Program-made: the position numbers and the translations under genes | Part shown: one piece after another, positions 35,185 through 44,297 of the stretch | How the letters are laid out: every line of letters starts with the position of its first letter | Position numbering within the stretch: position 1 is the stretch's first letter | The notes under the pieces: generated by a model | Database searches by the model: none | What the model was told of the DNA's origin: nothing | Seen by the model: only the letters and a program-made list of their open reading frames with translations | Assembly (NCBI GenBank): GCA_020639295.1 | Contig: JACKGY010000003.1 | Span: forward strand, 186,001 to 250,000 | Origin: Planctomycetota bacterium | Lineage (GTDB): Bacteria; Planctomycetota; GCA-002687715; DRQF01 | Direction of reading: 5' to 3' | DNA: 64,000 nt

Positions 35185-36254
35185 GGCGCCGCGGCGAGGA
35201 GGGCGCGAACGCGTCGCGTCACCAGTTCCAGATCCCGGGAGCCGTCATCCAGAGTGCTGGGTGCCGGCTTCTCGTCTTTTCCGAGCCAGCCGATCCGTCC
35301 CTCGGCTTCGAGCCGACGATGGATGCGCATGGGGTCGCGGCGAAGTCGGCGCGGTGCCAGGAGACGTGACAGCCGCTGCACCAGCGGTCGGTAGCGCCAG
35401 CCGTCGCGATCCAGGAACCAGGGCGCCCGCCGCGAGCCGATGCGGGAATCGAAGACCTGGACCGGACGGCCGCTGGCGATGGCTTCGACCACCATCGAGA
35501 TGCTGTCCGCGGTGACCACGAAACGATCGGCGAGGGCGAGGTAGGCGGCGTAGGGGTTGTCGGGGTCGTCGGGCCTGAAGCGGTAGATCCGGGCGCGGGC
35601 GCCGAAATGCCGGTCGATGGTGTCGACCAGGCCGCTCGGCGTCCGGGCGCTGCTCGAGACCAGGAGGCTGCCGCCGACCCGTGCGAGCAGGGCGTCGAGC
35701 TCCGCGATCAGCCTGCTGACCCGCCGACCGGATAGCCGGAAGTCGCCGGCATTGCCGCCGAGCAACAGGGCGGTCCAGGGCCGGGGGAGGCCGGCGAGGG
35801 CCGGCTGGAGGCGCCGGGCGGCGTCCCGGGAGCGAGCGTGGTCGACTCGGTGGAGCGGGAGAGCGATCTCGACCACGCGCGAGCCGGAGGGGACCTGGTA
35901 TTGCGGCGTGGTGACCACGAGATCCCAGTGCTCGGGCCGCGACCAGGGCCGTCCCAGGTGGACGATGCGGCAGCGACCGCCACTCGCCTCCTTGATCCAG
36001 CGCGCGATCGGCTCGTTGCGTCGACCGGCACTCAGGACCAGGTCCGGCCAGGGCGGTTCGATGGCATCGGAGCGGTTCCGGTCGGTGCCGGCGAGGGTGG
36101 CGCCCAGGAGGCGGCCGACGAGGAGCTCCCAGGCGCGATAGCGCAGCCGCTTCTCGACCACCGGCTCGCCCAGGCTCTCGGCCAGCAGGCGGAGCTGGTT
36201 GTTGTCGCCTTGCTTCAGGCCGAGCAGCAGCCAGATCCGCGGCGAGCTCGTCAT
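35154..36254 (-). CDS. ELM1-like (DUF1022) GT-B-fold protein, copy 3
   Basis: 366 residues from ATG 36254, which overlaps the stop of copy 2 in ATGA; the longer upstream frame lies over that gene. It begins RIWLLLGLKQGDNNQLRLLAESLG and has WPDLVLSAGRRNEPIARWIK, RIVHLGRPWSR, LVVTTPQYQVP, ALLLGGNAGDF and FVVTADSISMVVEAIASGRP, matching copies 1 and 2 in order. The middle part is divergent. It is the last gene of the five-gene minus-strand operon. The biochemical role is unknown. Confidence 0.82.
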   Translation of the reverse strand: MTSSPRIWLLLGLKQGDNNQLRLLAESLGEPVVEKRLRYRAWELLVGRLLGATLAGTDRNRSDAIEPPWPDLVLSAGRRNEPIARWIKEASGGRCRIVHLGRPWSRPEHWDLVVTTPQYQVPSGSRVVEIALPLHRVDHARSRDAARRLQPALAGLPRPWTALLLGGNAGDFRLSGRRVSRLIAELDALLARVGGSLLVSSSARTPSGLVDTIDRHFGARARIYRFRPDDPDNPYAAYLALADRFVVTADSISMVVEAIASGRPVQVFDSRIGSRRAPWFLDRDGWRYRPLVQRLSRLLAPRRLRRDPMRIHRRLEAEGRIGWLGKDEKPAPSTLDDGSRDLELVTRRVRALLAAAPQEAASDSRG

Positions 36255-37345
36255 CCCTCGACTCCGTGCAGGAGGGCGAGGACGCGTAGGGCCGTGTCGC
36301 GTCGGGCATCGATCGCGATGCAGGTCTCGGGGTAGTCCTCGTCGCCGAGCCACTTCAGCTGGCGCGTCTCCAGCATCCGGTCGTGGGCGAGGCGAAGGTC
36401 GCGACCGAGCCGCCTCGGCCCCAGGGCGCACATCAGTCGATAGGCGCGCGTCGCGACCGTCTGATCGCAGGGGCCGGTGGCCGCGCCGCGGCGACGCATC
36501 GCCAGCTTTCCGGTGCCGAGATCGAAGGCGCGAACCGGAAGGCCGGTGGCCAGGGCCTCGGAGAGCATGGCGATCGAGTCGCCGGTGACGACGATCTCCT
36601 CGGCCAGGGCGAGGAAGCCGAAGTAGGGATTGTCCTCCCGCCGGTCGCGATGCCAGAGATGCACGACCTTCGGCTCCGCGATCAGGCGATCGAGCAGTTC
36701 GGCGGCGGCGGGGTCCGTACGCGAGCTCGTGGTCACCATGATGCTGCCGCCGAGCCGGGCCCGCTCCGTCTCGAGATCGGCCGCGAGCCTACGAGCGGCG
36801 TGGCGACCGAAGCACCAGCCGCCGCTGCGACCCCCCACGAGGACGGCCAGCCGGGGCTCCGGCAGGACCCCGAGCCGATCGGTCCAGGACCGCCGGGCCT
36901 CGGCCAGGCGCTCGGGGCCGATGCGGGTGATCGTCACCGGGTTGTGGAGTATCCGCGGGTGCTCGGGCAACCGGTACTGGGGTGTCGTCACCACGAGGTC
37001 GAAGGTCTCCGGCGGGCACCAGGTCCGACCGAGGAAGACGAGCTTGGTCCGGCCCCCCGAGCGGGCCTTGATCCAGCGGGCGACCGGCTCGTTCTTGGCG
37101 CCGGCCGAGATCAGCAGATCGGGCCAGGGTTCCGCGATCGGCGAGGAACGACGGCGGTCGACGCCACAGGACGAAGGCAGGCGGGCGAGGCTGATCGCGA
37201 AGCGCCAGGGTCGCGGATGGATGCGCTTCTCCTCGAAGTCGATGCCGCTCAGTTCGCGCAGGGCCTCGGCGAGACCGAGGATCTGCGAGCTCTCCCCGGC
37301 ACGGTAGGAGAGCAGGGCCCAGACCCGGGGGCCGCCAGTGCTCAT
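36251..37345 (-). CDS. ELM1-like (DUF1022) GT-B-fold protein, copy 2
   Basis: 364 residues. Conserved blocks: RVWALLSYRAGESSQILGLAEAL, WPDLLISAGAKNEPVARWIKARSGG, LVVTTPQYRLPEHPRI, LAVLVGGRSGGW, IVVTGDSIAMLSEALATGLP. These are the same blocks as in the other two copies, with the TGDS acidic site intact. Both its ends overlap neighbouring genes by four bases (ATGA), so it is expressed in fixed ratio with them. It is most similar to copy 3 in its first half, judged by eye. Confidence 0.82.
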   Translation of the reverse strand: MSTGGPRVWALLSYRAGESSQILGLAEALRELSGIDFEEKRIHPRPWRFAISLARLPSSCGVDRRRSSPIAEPWPDLLISAGAKNEPVARWIKARSGGRTKLVFLGRTWCPPETFDLVVTTPQYRLPEHPRILHNPVTITRIGPERLAEARRSWTDRLGVLPEPRLAVLVGGRSGGWCFGRHAARRLAADLETERARLGGSIMVTTSSRTDPAAAELLDRLIAEPKVVHLWHRDRREDNPYFGFLALAEEIVVTGDSIAMLSEALATGLPVRAFDLGTGKLAMRRRGAATGPCDQTVATRAYRLMCALGPRRLGRDLRLAHDRMLETRQLKWLGDEDYPETCIAIDARRDTALRVLALLHGVEG

Positions 37346-38154
37346 CTCGCGCCGCCCTCGCGCCGCACCAGGATCTGCTCGGCGAGAAGGAAGTCGTCGG
37401 CGCTGTCGACGTCGACCGCGAGTTCGGGGTGATCGACCACCACGGCCCCGATGCTCAGGCCCATCTTGCGACCCATCAACTCGAGGGCGCGGGGCAGGCT
37501 CAGGCTGTGGGTGATGAGTCCGAGCAGCGCCCGGGGGCCGAAGACGCCGGCGACGCGCCAGGGCTTCTTGCGCAGGTCCTCGACCCGGCGCCAGAAGGCG
37601 GCCGCGCGCCGCGCCCGGGCGTTGCGGAGGAGGAAGAGGTTGCAGCCGCAGTAGGCGGCGTCGCGCAACTTGAAGGAGGTGCGCCGCGACTGCGGATAGG
37701 CGGCATGCACGTCGGCGAGTCGGGCGAGACCGACCACGACGTCCTCGCGGCGTTCGAGCGCCCGATCGAGGAAGGAGGCCAGTAGATCGGGATCGAGCAG
37801 GGCATGATCGGCGGTGGTGAGGAAACAGGGCTCCTCGGCGCTGATCTCGTCGAGGGCGGCGGCCGCGGAACTGGCCGGACTCGGGCCCTGATCGATCCAG
37901 TGCAGGCGCGGGTCGGCGCCGAGACGCTTCTGGAGGTCGTGATCGGTGCTGGCGATCTCGTGGCGCGGCCCGCAGATGACGATGCGATCGAAATCGCCGC
38001 GGTCGTCGAGGGCATCGAGCACCCGCATGAGCATCGGCCGGCCGTTGATCGGGGTCAGGGCCTTGCAGCGGGTCCCGCGCGCGCGGGCCACCGGGTCGTC
38101 GGCGCCCCGGTCACCGGCGAGGATCACCGCACCCATGCCTTCGGCGAGGCTCAT
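37342..38154 (-). CDS. MobA-like nucleotidyltransferase
   Basis: 270 residues from ATG 38154, overlapping the upstream gene in ATGA; an earlier start at 38196 would lie inside that gene. The NTP-binding signature is GAVILAGDRGADDPVARARGTRCKAL, with the KALTPINGRPML that follows, then ICGP, and FLTTADHALLDPDLL, the metal-binding aspartate site of the GT-A-like nucleotidyltransferases. Relatives activate sugars or polyols, or cytidylylate alcohol phosphates. In an operon with a lipid kinase and a CDP-diacylglycerol-synthase-like gene, CDP-alcohol formation is plausible but unproven. Confidence 0.8.
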   Translation of the reverse strand: MSLAEGMGAVILAGDRGADDPVARARGTRCKALTPINGRPMLMRVLDALDDRGDFDRIVICGPRHEIASTDHDLQKRLGADPRLHWIDQGPSPASSAAAALDEISAEEPCFLTTADHALLDPDLLASFLDRALERREDVVVGLARLADVHAAYPQSRRTSFKLRDAAYCGCNLFLLRNARARRAAAFWRRVEDLRKKPWRVAGVFGPRALLGLITHSLSLPRALELMGRKMGLSIGAVVVDHPELAVDVDSADDFLLAEQILVRREGGAR

Positions 38155-39086
38155 CGGAAGGCTCCTCGACGCCAGAGTCTGAACAGGGGACCCCAACCGA
38201 AGATCAGCGGATGCCGGCGGGCCCGGTCGCTCACCGTGACCGTCACCCCGGAATGGCGTTCGATCTTCCAGAGTGCGTAGTCGACACCACCTTCGAAGGT
38301 GAATACGGCTTTGATCAGGCGCAGGAGGTTCATCAGCTTGCCCTGTCGACCCCGCCAGCGCCAGCGTCGGCGCCCGACCTCGGGGGCGGACATCGGGTTC
38401 CGGTAGCGATCATCGCCCTCCGGCTCCAGGCCGAGTGCCGGGGCCGCGAGGGCGGTGACGCGACGGTAGCGCTCCGCCGCGGCCTGCACCAGTCGGGTCC
38501 CGACGCCGCCGCGCTCGGCGCGGAGTTCGGCGCCGTAGCTGGCGTCCAGTCCTCGCGTCCAGATCTCGTCGGCGCTCGTGGTCGGTGAGAGCAGCGGCAG
38601 GACCTTCTCGAGGAAGGTGAGCTGGGCCCGCGCGAAGAGCTGGGCCATGAGCCGGGCGGCGGCCTCGTCCCGGGAGAAGGCGAGGGCGGCGGGCTGGGCG
38701 AAACGACCCCAGAAGTAGACCTGGGCGCAGCCGGGCGCGACGTAGCCGGCGAGCTGATCGGCCCGGATCAGGGTGTACTTGCAGCGAAGCCGGGCCTCGG
38801 CGTCGCCGCATTCCAGGTAGAAGACGTTGGGCGGCAGCAGCGCGTTGGCCCAGGCCTTGAAGCGCGAACGGTAGGCACGGCGGTAGTCGTCGACCACGAC
38901 CATCAGGTCGAGGATGCCGTTCCTGGGATCGAGACCGCGCAGGATGGAGCCGTAGAAGGCGATCGCCACCACCGTGTCGCCGTGGCGTTCGCGGATCGCC
39001 GCCACCAGTGGCGCGACGCCGGCGCTGGGAATGGAGCGGATCTCGGCCAGGGCCGCCTCGACCAGGGCTTCCGGGGCTTCAGCCAT
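38151..39086 (-). CDS. TAM41-like phosphatidate cytidylyltransferase
   Basis: 311 residues. The nucleotidyltransferase-fold motif is FYGSILRGLDPRNGILDLMVVVDDY (about 44-68), with a GS and the metal-binding Asp. Then RCKYTLI and QVYFWGRFAQP follow. These correspond to the KYGVI and YVAGRLQKP blocks of mitochondrial TAM41/Mmp37, which makes CDP-diacylglycerol from phosphatidate and CTP. Bacterial members are poorly studied; this identification is by motif order only. The gene starts three bases after the lipid-kinase stop, which fits a product-substrate relation. Confidence 0.72.
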   Translation of the reverse strand: MAEAPEALVEAALAEIRSIPSAGVAPLVAAIRERHGDTVVAIAFYGSILRGLDPRNGILDLMVVVDDYRRAYRSRFKAWANALLPPNVFYLECGDAEARLRCKYTLIRADQLAGYVAPGCAQVYFWGRFAQPAALAFSRDEAAARLMAQLFARAQLTFLEKVLPLLSPTTSADEIWTRGLDASYGAELRAERGGVGTRLVQAAAERYRRVTALAAPALGLEPEGDDRYRNPMSAPEVGRRRWRWRGRQGKLMNLLRLIKAVFTFEGGVDYALWKIERHSGVTVTVSDRARRHPLIFGWGPLFRLWRRGAFR

Positions 39087-39089
39087 CGC

Positions 39090-40124
39090 TCAGACTTTGA
39101 GGAAGCGAGCCCGGCGGCTGGACTCGATCAGGAGAGGAAGGCCGGTGACCGGACGGAAGACCTCGCCGTCCAGGGTCACGGGTTCGTCGAGGTGGAGTTC
39201 GACCGTGCGGCCGGAGCGGCCCTCGTAGCCACGCTCGGGCACCAGGTGACGACTCTGCCTTCCGCGCAGGCCGGCGAGGGTGGCGCGGAGGAAATGACGA
39301 TGCTCGTGGGCGATCGAACTCAGGCGGAGCGGGCCGCCGAGATCCTCGCCCCAGAAGGGCCGCGAGCCCAGGGCCATGCGCTCGAGCGTGGTCACGAAGA
39401 GCATGACGAAGTCCTGGCAGGACAGCTCCTGACCGTCGACCAGCGCCCGGATGCGCGTCGCCTCGAAGGGCCGGCGCCCGAGGATCAGCGAGGTGGCGAC
39501 CGTGCCCACCTCGACCACCGTGCCCAGCACCGTGCCGATCCCCGGCAGGCGGCTGCGGTCGCGCTTGTCCCAGAGGCTCTGCGAGGCCTTGTAGATGGCC
39601 GCCGCGCCGACGAAGAGCCCGTAGTGCTTGTCCTCGTCGGGCACGCGACGGAGCGAGAGCACCGGCCTTTCGATGATCTCGCCGCCCTCGCCTCCGCTGG
39701 CGGCCCAGGCGATGAGCCGCTTCAGCCCCTTCGCCGGATCGCCGCGCAGGCCGACGTCCACGTGGCTCATGTTGGTCCGGCCGCCGCGCAGGGCCACGAT
39801 CAGCGGCAGCTCCTCGTCCTTCTTCCGCCGGAGCAGCTCGGTGAGGACCATCGACAGCGTGCCGTCACCGCCGTTCACGCAGACCACGTCGATGTGCTCG
39901 GCCTCGAACTGGCGCAGGGCGGCGGCGACGTCGGAGGGGTTGGCCACCTCGAGGTGGGGCACCTGGGGGTGTTGAGCCAGGACGCGGCGGGTCCGTTCCA
40001 GGGCGCCCTTGCGATTGCGGTAGCCGGGCGACGACAGGACGCCGAACTCGACCGGGCCCCTGGGCGCGGCTGGCTCGCTGCTGGCGGCTTCGCTGAGAGG
40101 TGTCTGCTTCTCGGTCGGCTGCAC
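39090..40124 (-). CDS. diacylglycerol-kinase-family lipid kinase
   Basis: About 344 residues from GTG 40124; an ATG at 40253 in the same frame is an alternative, but the extra part is unlike the family. VEFGVLSSPGYRNRKG begins the domain and VVCVNGGDGTLSMVL (about residue 70) is the ATP-binding GGDGT loop of DAGK/YegS-type kinases. The C-terminal beta-sandwich (GTVLGTVVEVGT, VTLDGEVFRPVTGLPLLIE) includes the LDGE block typical of the fold. The kinase would phosphorylate diacylglycerol or another lipid such as a sphingoid base. It is first in the five-gene operon. Confidence 0.8.
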   Translation of the reverse strand: MQPTEKQTPLSEAASSEPAAPRGPVEFGVLSSPGYRNRKGALERTRRVLAQHPQVPHLEVANPSDVAAALRQFEAEHIDVVCVNGGDGTLSMVLTELLRRKKDEELPLIVALRGGRTNMSHVDVGLRGDPAKGLKRLIAWAASGGEGGEIIERPVLSLRRVPDEDKHYGLFVGAAAIYKASQSLWDKRDRSRLPGIGTVLGTVVEVGTVATSLILGRRPFEATRIRALVDGQELSCQDFVMLFVTTLERMALGSRPFWGEDLGGPLRLSSIAHEHRHFLRATLAGLRGRQSRHLVPERGYEGRSGRTVELHLDEPVTLDGEVFRPVTGLPLLIESSRRARFLKV

Positions 40125-40308
40125 AGGCTTCCAGCACCGTCGCCGCGAATCCAGGAGACCGCGCACCCGACGAAGATGCCGAGCGGACTCCGGCCGGGCG
40201 GATGCAGAATGCTTTCCCGGCTCGCGAATGATATACTTCGCCGGGGCCACCATCAAGACCGGTGACGGCGCCTGAAGTGCAAGGGATGCAAGGGTTTGTG
40301 GGGCTTTC

Positions 40309-41217
40309 ATGGCCGTCGTCCGCTTCGCCCACATCACGGATCTGCACGGCACCGATCCGGGGCGCTGGCCGCTCCCCTGGCTCGTCTCCAAACGGCTCCT
40401 CGGCTACCTCTCCTGGCGTCGTCGCCGCCGGCACGAGCACCGGCCCGAGATCCTGGCCGCCCTCGTCGCCGCGCTCCGGGATCTCGACGACGAGGTCATC
40501 CTGGTCACCGGCGACCTCTGCCAGATCGGCCTGCCGGTCGAGTTTCGCGCCGCCCGGCGGCTTCTCGAGGAGCTGGGACCGCCCGAGCGCGTCCTGCTCG
40601 TCCCGGGCAACCATGACAGCTACGGGCCCGCGCCCCTGGCCGAGACCTATGCGCTCTGGGCCGACTACCTGGGCGGGCTGAAGGCAGGTTCGCCGGGACC
40701 GCGGGTCGACCGCCGCGACGGCGTCGTCTTCCTGGGGCTCGACAGCGCCCTGCCGACCGCGCCCTTCCTGGCCACCGGTCGGCTCGGTCGGGCCCAGCTC
40801 GAGGCCCTCGACCGGGAGCTGGCCGCGCTCGCGGGTGATCCCGCGCTGCGCGTCCTCTACCTCCACCATCCACCCGACCCCGGCGCGGTCGGCCGGCGCA
40901 AGGCCCTGGTCGACGATGCCGAGCTCATGCGCCTGCTCGCGACCCGTGGCGTCGACCTCGTGCTGCACGGTCATGATCACCGACCGCGTCGGGACCTCCT
41001 CGATCTCGGCGGCCGTCGGATCCCGGTGCTCTCCCTGGCCTCGGGCTCGGCGCGTGGTTCGAAGTCGGTGGCGCGGCGGGCCGCCATCCATCGCCACCGG
41101 ATCAGCCCGTCGCCGGTGGGCTGGACCCTCGAGCTCGAGGTGCTGCGCCATGATCCCGGGACCGGTCGCTTCGTCCCGGTCGAGGAGGCGAGCCTGGCCA
41201 TTCCGGGCCGGGGTTGA
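40309..41217 (+). CDS. calcineurin-like metallophosphoesterase
   Basis: 302 residues. The five metal-binding blocks are in order: HITDLHG (about 8-14), VTGDLCQIG, PGNHDSYG, YLHHPP and LHGHDHRPR. This layout fits class III phosphodiesterases and UDP-diacylglucosamine-type enzymes. Between blocks it is basic and hydrophobic (LPWLVSKRLLGYLSWRRRRR), which may place it on a membrane surface. It sits beside lptG and the lipid operon, so a phospholipid or lipid A intermediate is possible. A TATACT element near 40231 could be its -10. Confidence 0.85.
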   Translation: MAVVRFAHITDLHGTDPGRWPLPWLVSKRLLGYLSWRRRRRHEHRPEILAALVAALRDLDDEVILVTGDLCQIGLPVEFRAARRLLEELGPPERVLLVPGNHDSYGPAPLAETYALWADYLGGLKAGSPGPRVDRRDGVVFLGLDSALPTAPFLATGRLGRAQLEALDRELAALAGDPALRVLYLHHPPDPGAVGRRKALVDDAELMRLLATRGVDLVLHGHDHRPRRDLLDLGGRRIPVLSLASGSARGSKSVARRAAIHRHRISPSPVGWTLELEVLRHDPGTGRFVPVEEASLAIPGRG

Positions 41218-41234
41218 GCCGCTGGCCGGCGCGC

Positions 41235-42299
41235 TCAGCGGCGCAGGACGTAGAGGATGCCGCCGGTGATCGCGATCAGGGCCGGTGGCGCCAGGGCGGT
41301 GATGGCCGGCTGCAGGCCGATCACCAGTCCGGCATGACCGGCGGCCTGCTCGAAGACGTAGCTGAGCACGCCGAGGACCGCTCCAAGCAGCGTGCGCCGG
41401 CCCAGGCTCGCGTCGCGGAGGCCACCGAAGACGAAGGGCAGGGCGAGCAGCAGCATGGCGAGGATCGACAGCGGCCGGGCGAAGAGACGCCACAGCGCCA
41501 GCTCGTGTCCGGAGGCGTCCTGGCCGCGTAGGCGTCGGAGCCGGATCTGGGCCAGGAGGGCGGTCGGCGCCAGGCTCTCCGGTGCCTGCGGCAAGAGTTC
41601 GAGTTCGGGGCCGCTCAGGGTGGTGGTCCAGCGCAGGCGATCGAACTTCTCCAGTTTCACGCCCCGGCTCGAGAACAGGCGGCGTTCCACCCCGACCAGG
41701 CTCCAACCGCCGTCGTTCTCGCGGCGGCTGCTCGCGGCCCGGAGGAAGCTGGTGAGCTCGCGTCCCTCGAAGCCGAAGATCATGATCTCGCCGGGCATGC
41801 CATCGGCGCCGATCATGCCGACGCGTACCCGGCTCGCCCCGTCCTTGAACCAGAAACCGGTGTCGGTGGCGACCGTCGGCGTGCCGGTCAGGGCGGCGGT
41901 GCGACGACCGCGCGCGGCGCGTTCGAAGCCGGGGGCGATCCACTCGGCCGTGACCACGGTCAGCGCGATCACGGGGATGGCCGCCACCAGGAGGCCGCGC
42001 ATGATCCGCGGCCTCGAGAAACCGAGCGCGCGCATCGCCACCAACTCGGCCGAGGCGGACATCGTGCCGAGACCGAAGAGCGTGCCCACCAGGGTCGCGA
42101 CCGGCAGCAGATCGAGGGCGCGGCGCGGCATGGTGAGGGCGACGAAGAGGAAGGCGTCGACGGCCCGATAGCTGCCCTGGCCGACGTCATCGAACTCGCG
42201 GGCGAGCGCGCCGAAGCTGAACAGGGTCACCAGCAGCACGAGGGCCAGGACGAGGCCGCGGTAAAGGGCGCGGGCCAGGTAACGTTCGAGCTGGTTCAT
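41235..42299 (-). CDS. lptG: LPS export permease LptG
   Basis: 354 residues from ATG 42299, overlapping the LptF stop in ATGA. Six membrane helices are arranged as three before and three after a periplasmic beta-jellyroll domain (about 115-265). The N-terminal MNQLERYLARALYRG, the MSASAELVAMRALGFS coupling loop and the C-terminal helices are typical of the YjgP/YjgQ family. LptF and LptG, with LptB, pull lipopolysaccharide from the inner membrane into the Lpt bridge. Which of the two is LptF or LptG is set by order and the usual start MNQLERY rather than by a diagnostic motif. Confidence 0.85.
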   Translation of the reverse strand: MNQLERYLARALYRGLVLALVLLVTLFSFGALAREFDDVGQGSYRAVDAFLFVALTMPRRALDLLPVATLVGTLFGLGTMSASAELVAMRALGFSRPRIMRGLLVAAIPVIALTVVTAEWIAPGFERAARGRRTAALTGTPTVATDTGFWFKDGASRVRVGMIGADGMPGEIMIFGFEGRELTSFLRAASSRRENDGGWSLVGVERRLFSSRGVKLEKFDRLRWTTTLSGPELELLPQAPESLAPTALLAQIRLRRLRGQDASGHELALWRLFARPLSILAMLLLALPFVFGGLRDASLGRRTLLGAVLGVLSYVFEQAAGHAGLVIGLQPAITALAPPALIAITGGILYVLRR

Positions 42300-43366
42300 G
42301 CCTCGCGCTCCCGGACGAGCGGCACGACGAGGCCGATGACCAGGATCAGCGCCAGCAGCAGGTCGACCCAGAACATGCCCGGAATGGCCGGCAGGCTGCC
42401 CTGCTCGACCTGGTTGCGGAGGAGGGCCGCGAGGTTGAAGTAGGCCACGTAGGCGAGCACGGCCAGAAGGATGCGCGCGTAGCGATCCCGCCGGCGGCGG
42501 CCGCGGGAGAGGAGCAGCGCCAGGAGCGCCAGGAGGAAGCTGCTGACCGGCCGACTGAGGCGCCACTGCAGCTCGGCGATCTCCTTGGGGTCGTCGCTGT
42601 CGAGGAGCGCCAGCGTCGGCATGGCCTTGCGCTTCTGGCCCTCGGCCTCGTAGTCGGGCTCGGGCAATTCGAGCTGCATCGACTCGTTCGAGACCCTCAT
42701 CGATTCGCCGTCGCCGCCGAGCTGGTAGACCTCGAGGTCGCGGAACAGCAGGAGTTCGCGTCCGCGATCGGAGCGCCCCTCGCGGACCACCTGGTTGGCG
42801 GTCAACGCGAGCGGGCGGCGCTCGTCGTCCTTGAAGATGAAGATGCGCGGCGGCGCCGACTCGCCCTGGTCGGAATGGTCGACGAAGACGCAGAGCTTGC
42901 CCTCGTCGTCGGAGAAGAAGGTCCCGGGCTCGAGGCGATCGAGATCGAGTCGCTCACGGGTCTCGGCGCGGATGGCGTAGCTCCGGGCGTAGGCCAGGGG
43001 CCGGATCCACAGTGAAAGGAGGCCGGAGAGGATCGCGACGACGAGGCCGATCCGGGCGATCGCGCGCAGCACCCGGGCGCCGCCGAGTCCGGCGAAGGCC
43101 ATGGCCACGGTCTCGTTGCTGGCCGCGAGCCGACCGAGGCCGATCACCAGGGTCAGGTAGGTGGCGATCGGCAGGAGCAGCTCGCAGGCGATGGCCACCT
43201 TGAGCGCGACGAGCAGGAGGATGACCTTCGAGGACAGCAGGCCGGAGGCGGCCTGGCCGAGGAACTCGGCGGCGCTGTAGCCCCCGAAGACGAAGACCAG
43301 GATGGCGAAGACGGCCAGGACGGGACGCGCGGTCTCGCGGATCAGATGGCGCTCGAGAATGGTCAC
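42296..43366 (-). CDS. lptF: LPS export permease LptF
   Basis: 356 residues from GTG 43366. N-terminal ILERHLIRETARPVLAVFAI, the loop RLAASNETVAMAFAGLG (the NETVAM coupling segment) and a central jellyroll domain (CVFVDHSDQGESAPPRIFIF) identify the LptF/LptG family. C-terminal helices end at LVREREA. It is followed directly by lptG and divergent from lptB, so all three components are encoded within 3 kb. This shows that the organism has LPS-like transport and therefore an outer membrane. Confidence 0.88.
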   Translation of the reverse strand: MTILERHLIRETARPVLAVFAILVFVFGGYSAAEFLGQAASGLLSSKVILLLVALKVAIACELLLPIATYLTLVIGLGRLAASNETVAMAFAGLGGARVLRAIARIGLVVAILSGLLSLWIRPLAYARSYAIRAETRERLDLDRLEPGTFFSDDEGKLCVFVDHSDQGESAPPRIFIFKDDERRPLALTANQVVREGRSDRGRELLLFRDLEVYQLGGDGESMRVSNESMQLELPEPDYEAEGQKRKAMPTLALLDSDDPKEIAELQWRLSRPVSSFLLALLALLLSRGRRRRDRYARILLAVLAYVAYFNLAALLRNQVEQGSLPAIPGMFWVDLLLALILVIGLVVPLVREREA

Positions 43367-43465
43367 GTCGGCGTCTTGTCCCGTCCTCTGGTTTCGCGGC
43401 TCGATGTCCGCTCGCCGTCATGGTATACGACCGACGGGGAGAAGGAAGCCGTTGCGGAGGTGAGC

Positions 43466-44185
43466 ATGCTCGAGGTTCGCGACCTGACCAAGCGCTTCAA
43501 GGGGAAGACCGTCGTCTCCGGCGTCTCCTTCACGCTCGAGCGCGGCCAGGTCCTCGGCCTCCTGGGTCCGAACGGCGCCGGCAAGACCACGACCTTCGAC
43601 ATGATCGTGGGCCTCGTGCGGGCCAGCGACGGGCGGATCATCCTCGAGGGCGAGGATCTCGCCGGCCGGTCCATGAACGCACGGGCCGCCCTCGGGCTCG
43701 GCTACCTGCCGCAGGAGGCGTCGATCTTCCGCAACCTGGACGTCCGCGCCAACGTGATGGCCGCGCTCGAACTGCGTCCCGACCTCGACCGCCGGGCCCG
43801 GAAGGCCGAGCTGGATCGCCTGCTCGAGGACCTCCAGGTCGCCCATCTCGCCCAGCAGAAGGGCCGGACCCTCTCCGGCGGCGAACGGCGCCGGGTGGAG
43901 ATCGCCCGGGCGCTGGCCGCGGCGCCGTCCTTCATGCTCCTCGACGAGCCCTTCGCCGGTGTCGACCCGATCTCCGTGGGCGACATCCGGGCCATCGTCG
44001 CGCATCTGAAGGATCGCGGCATCGGCGTCCTGATCACCGACCACAACGTCCGCGAGACCCTGCAGATCTGCGATCGGGCGCTGATCCTCGCCGAGGGGCG
44101 GATCGTCTGCCAGGGCGCTCCCGAGGCGATCCTCGCCGACGAGACCGTGCGCCGCGTCTATCTGGGCGCGGACTTCAAGCTCTGA
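43466..44185 (+). CDS. lptB: LPS export ABC ATPase LptB
   Basis: 239 residues from ATG 43466, with GGAGG seven bases upstream; the frame extends to 43346 without a good start. Walker A is GPNGAGKTT (about residue 34), signature LSGGERRR (about 135), Walker B FMLLDEPFAGVDP and the H-loop TDHNVRET. GLGYLPQEASIFRNLDV is the Q-loop text seen in LptB, which separates it from branched-chain amino-acid ATPases. It forms the LptB2FG motor with the two genes divergent from it. Confidence 0.93.
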   Translation: MLEVRDLTKRFKGKTVVSGVSFTLERGQVLGLLGPNGAGKTTTFDMIVGLVRASDGRIILEGEDLAGRSMNARAALGLGYLPQEASIFRNLDVRANVMAALELRPDLDRRARKAELDRLLEDLQVAHLAQQKGRTLSGGERRRVEIARALAAAPSFMLLDEPFAGVDPISVGDIRAIVAHLKDRGIGVLITDHNVRETLQICDRALILAEGRIVCQGAPEAILADETVRRVYLGADFKL

Positions 44186-44297
44186 GCCGCGACGCCTTGT
44201 CACCCCCTCCGGCGGTCCCTCGCTTGCCGGTCGCTGGGCCGCTTCCTATCTTCTGCCGATCCGGGTGCGGTTCCCGGCGGCCGCGGAGGGCCCTGAG

